Source: Megalopta genalis (Eukaryota > Arthropoda > Insecta > Hymenoptera > Halictidae). Taken from it: 64,000 bases of DNA. The DNA lies in assembly GCF_051020955.1 (NCBI RefSeq), contig NC_135027.1:1488001-1552000 (forward strand), written 5' to 3'. Positions within the stretch are counted from its first letter, which is position 1. Every line of letters starts with the position of its first letter. The position numbers and the translations under genes were made by a program. The notes under the pieces were generated by a model that saw only the letters and a list, made by a program, of their open reading frames with translations, was not told the DNA's origin and did not search any database. Shown piece after piece: positions 61,276 to 64,000 of the stretch.

Positions 61276-61946
61276 TCAACCTCTTGCCTCTTGCAGACCC
61301 CATCCTTCACCACACCAGGAAACCTCCATTTCACGTCTGTCCGGACAAGATCGTCCCATCAAATAGATCTCGTATTATGAAGCCTCTTGCACTATCTTGT
61401 CCGGACTGCACCGAGTCCAGGCGTCCGCAGATCCAGCCGCGGACAAGTCCCGGTGGTCAGTGGCCGTTGAAAGCGAAAGGACGAGCGTCCTCCGCTCGGA
61501 AGGGGGGCAAACGTTGGATATAGGAACGGACTGTTCGCGCGGGAACCATTTGCCTGTTTCCTGTTCGGGACACGTAGACGGCGTTCGTTCGTTCGTGGTC
61601 GCCGTGTAGCGCCGGCCAACAACGAAGCCTGCGAACGTCGTGCAAGAGACCCTGCCTCCGTGTCTTTGGCGAACCGAGACGACGTCGAAAGTCCTCCGGG
61701 CTCCTTCGTGGGGATCAACGGTGGACCGAAAGTGGTGGACGTGCTAGGCCGTCGGCCGACCGCGGCCAATGCCAGTCACCAGTGAAACGTGAAACGCGAA
61801 ACTGGGCGAAAGTTTCGGCCGTTCTGCCGGCGACACCACCGGACACACGGCTTCAGCCAAAAGAGGGAGGGCCGCGACCCGGAGCTACGCGAAATCGTGC
61901 GGGTCTCGTTAAGAGCTGGCCCGGGCCTGCCGAGCGGGTCATTCGG
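61276..61946 (+). promoter_or_regulatory. Possible promoter / 5' UTR island
   Basis: A sharp switch from repeats to GC-rich unique DNA rich in GAAACG/CGAAAC-type words, followed by a possible first coding exon (61947-62050). Composition resembles 5' regions of insect genes. No firm TATA box or initiator can be assigned, so this is inference. Arg-rich frames on both strands are compositional. Confidence 0.25.
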
Positions 61947-62050
61947 ATGACGAGTGCCGTGCTGTGTCCTTGCATTTTGTGTGTTTATGTACGCTTCGGC
62001 CCACGGTGTCCTACGGTTGTTGTCGACGACGACGCACGAGCTCAGAGAAG
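61947..62050 (+). CDS. Candidate first coding exon (unconfirmed)
   Basis: An ATG at 61947 opens a 34-codon frame reading MTSAVLCPCILCVYVRF, then GPRCPTVVVDDDARAQR, and runs to AGAGAAG followed by GTCAGT, a good splice donor at 62051. The N-terminus is moderately hydrophobic and could be a weak signal peptide or anchor. The frame is open upstream as well, so the start is not proved, and I do not recognise the protein. Downstream exons would lie outside the window or cannot be identified. Confidence 0.2.
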
Positions 62051-62268
62051 GTCAGTAGACCATCCTTCCGCGCGGATCAAGCTGCAGGATCCTAGCGATC
62101 TCTGTTGAACAAGCGGCCAACTATTTCTGTCGAGCCTGTACAGGGTGCAGGGTCTGTTTGTCGCGGTTATTTCAACCCTCTGCACTCGCGAAGTATTAAG
62201 CAACGCTTTGTGGCAAGTATGAAATCATAGAACGTTGGAAATTATTCGGCTGTTTAAATAGAATTCGC
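62051..62268. other. Unique DNA, nothing seen
   Basis: Follows the candidate donor and holds no recognisable feature before the hairpin MITE. Confidence 0.4.
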
Positions 62269-62648
62269 TAAAGTGCCCCGAAATCGTCTCGCAATCCGGA
62301 AGTGGAGGATTCCTGGGGTCATTTGAAGCAACTTTTTCCTTTGCGAAAATTCAATCCGCGGCTTCGTTTACGAGTTATCAACGAAAAACAGTGACCAATG
62401 AGAGGCGAGCTCGGCTGACGGTGTTAGCTGACGCGAGGCGGCCGAGTCAATAAGAGCTGGATTTCGTTCGCTCGTTGACTCGTCCGCCGCGCGACAGCTG
62501 ATCTCGCCTCTCATTAGCCACTGTTTTCCGTTAATAACTCGTAAACGAAGCCGCGGTTTGCATTTTCGCTAAGGAAAAAGTTACTTCAAATGACCCGATG
62601 GTTCCCCCTGTTTCCAGATTGCGAGACATTTTTGGGACACTTTGTATT
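62269..62648. mobile_element. Long-hairpin MITE, copy 3 (GGGTGTCCC family, diverged)
   Basis: Starts TAAAGTGCCCCGAAATCGTC and ends GACATTTTTGGGACACTTTG, followed by TATTA. The arms share TCTCGCAATCCGGAAGTGGA, GTCATTTGAAGCAACTTTTT, TAACTCGTAAACGAAGCCGC and CAGTGACCAATGAGAGGCGA with copies 1 and 2. Terminal sequences have drifted from the family consensus (GTGCCCC for GTGTCCC), so this is probably an older copy. Confidence 0.85.
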
Positions 62649-64000
62649 ATATTAGCATATGTTATAGTCTATACTGTAAAGTAATATAATAATAAAACGT
62701 AGAATCATAATATAGTAATATATATTATAATAGTAGTAATAATAGTAATATATATATATAGTACTATATATATAGTAGTAATAATAGTAATATATATATA
62801 TAATATATAAATACATATAGTAATATAGTAATGAAAAGAAATGCAATTCTAAAGTCCATAAGATGGAACATACGAGTGCAAAGGGTTGAAGTTGGGGTCG
62901 TTCACGAACGGAACAGAATTTTGTAACAGAATTTTGTTCGCTGGTCTAAAAGCTATGCTCAAAACATTTGAAACCGGTGGCAGCATAAAATTGTGATCGC
63001 AATTCGTTTGGTTAAACCATCAATCCCGCGGCGACATTAACGGATCAATTACTAAATTGACGGGTCCTTTGATTGACCTTTAATTGATCCTTTGATCGGT
63101 CCTGTGACCGGTACATGGCGGTAATCTGGGTCAGGTGTGCCCTAAATTGATGTATCTTTATTACCGCTGTCGTGTTTGATATTGGACAATGCAGGACAAT
63201 AGACAACTCGATTCGGAAGCGTCCAAGATGGCGTGGAACACCGTGTCCTTAACCCTTAATTACGTATCGCGCGGAGAACTTGTTGATTTATTATGATTAT
63301 GCGCATACATTTCGCGTCGCTCGCGCTAATCAGACACGTTTATTAATAAAACATGAGAGAGGTTCAACTGGATCCATAGAAACTGCCGCGTTGCGTTGTA
63401 ATTTTTATTGTGCCCGGGACACGATTTAGGTAATCGCCACACGTGCCTGGAAACGAGACGCGTGAATCACGACCAGCAATTAAAGGTTAAATACCGTAAT
63501 GAAGAAAACAGCAGCTGTTACGTTGAACGAGGTGAAATTGCGAGATCGAAACTGTTGTCGGGAAATAATAGAGAAATGCCTGGGATGTGTCGGGCCCGTG
63601 CAGGTTTCTGCGAAGAAACGCGCCGACAAATCATTAGCACAAATGAGAATGGGACGGCCGTCGTCGAGGATAATGATGCTTCCTCTAAACATCGTCTCGC
63701 CGGTCCGGCTTAATCGCTGAAAACTATCGAAATATTTTAATGATCCAATTTACAATGTTCCCGGAATTCCATAGGTCTCCGTCGAATTTCGCGAAATTAA
63801 TTATACACTTTTACAAATTCGTTCGCTTAGACGAAAGAAGTAACGAGACAAAAATGATCATTCCTCCGTTGAGGACGATGAATAATAATAATAATAATAT
63901 TATATAATATAATATATAATCATAATAATATTATGATATTAAACGATGTTCAATTTTAACAGAGCTTTCGTTCCGGTTTCTTTCGATCATTCGCGCCTTA
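62649..64000. other. AT simple sequence and unique DNA, no gene recognised
   Basis: An ATAGTAATA-type simple-sequence tract runs from 62690 to 62830, with a second AT tract at 63878-63945. Near 63045-63110 there are clustered GATCC/GATCG and TTGACC words. Frames of 70-101 codons at 63408-63720 have no known domain. Confidence 0.4.

Overview
This 64 kb window looks like gene-poor insect nuclear DNA, most likely from a hymenopteran such as a bee or ant. That is an inference from four things: a degenerate TTAGG-type (insect telomere-like) array, abundant mariner and foldback elements, sharp alternation of GC-rich islands with very AT-rich stretches, and no bacterial-style gene organisation. No complete host protein-coding gene can be supported. 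The only recognisable protein similarity is to mariner transposases, all defective. The other long open frames lie in GC-rich islands or low-complexity repeats and resemble no family I recognise. The window could be intergenic or part of a very large intron.

Layout. 0-12 kb: GC-rich unique DNA, an 82-bp minisatellite (3.0-3.6 kb), a possible Tc1/mariner end (5.59 kb) and an array built on TTCGAATAAGAATTC (7.3-7.8 kb). 12-30 kb: a long-hairpin MITE at 12.4 kb with a second copy inside an AT satellite at 22.4 kb; a large inverted-arm element at 13.8-14.4 kb with a solo arm at 25.6 kb; a GC-rich island at 14.6-15.6 kb with start codons next to splice donors; a possible 60-bp exon at 18.65 kb; an 18-bp minisatellite at 27 kb; and a 168-bp triplication at 28.8 kb. 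30-42 kb: two inverted copies of a nested transposon (a mariner deletion derivative inside a TTAA-flanked piggyBac-like element) and a GC-rich possible 5' exon at 32.4 kb. 42-54 kb: a (GA)n run, a TTAGG-like array (46.4 kb), a 172-bp TTAA element (49.8 kb), a tandem pair of dead mariners (51.2-52.1 kb) and a 294-bp tandem duplication (53.1 kb). 54-64 kb: a nearly perfect 10-bp satellite of about 1.1 kb with helically phased A-tracts (55.9-57.06 kb), three foldback elements, a 190-bp tandem array that includes a foldback arm, a GC-rich possible first exon on the + strand (61.3-62.05 kb) and a third hairpin MITE.

The features do not form a pathway. They record layered transposition: non-autonomous hairpin elements, one element nested in another and then copied as a unit, and tandem arrays seeded by transposon ends. 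The most notable observations are the mobilised nested composite, the curved-DNA satellite and the tandem array derived from a foldback arm.
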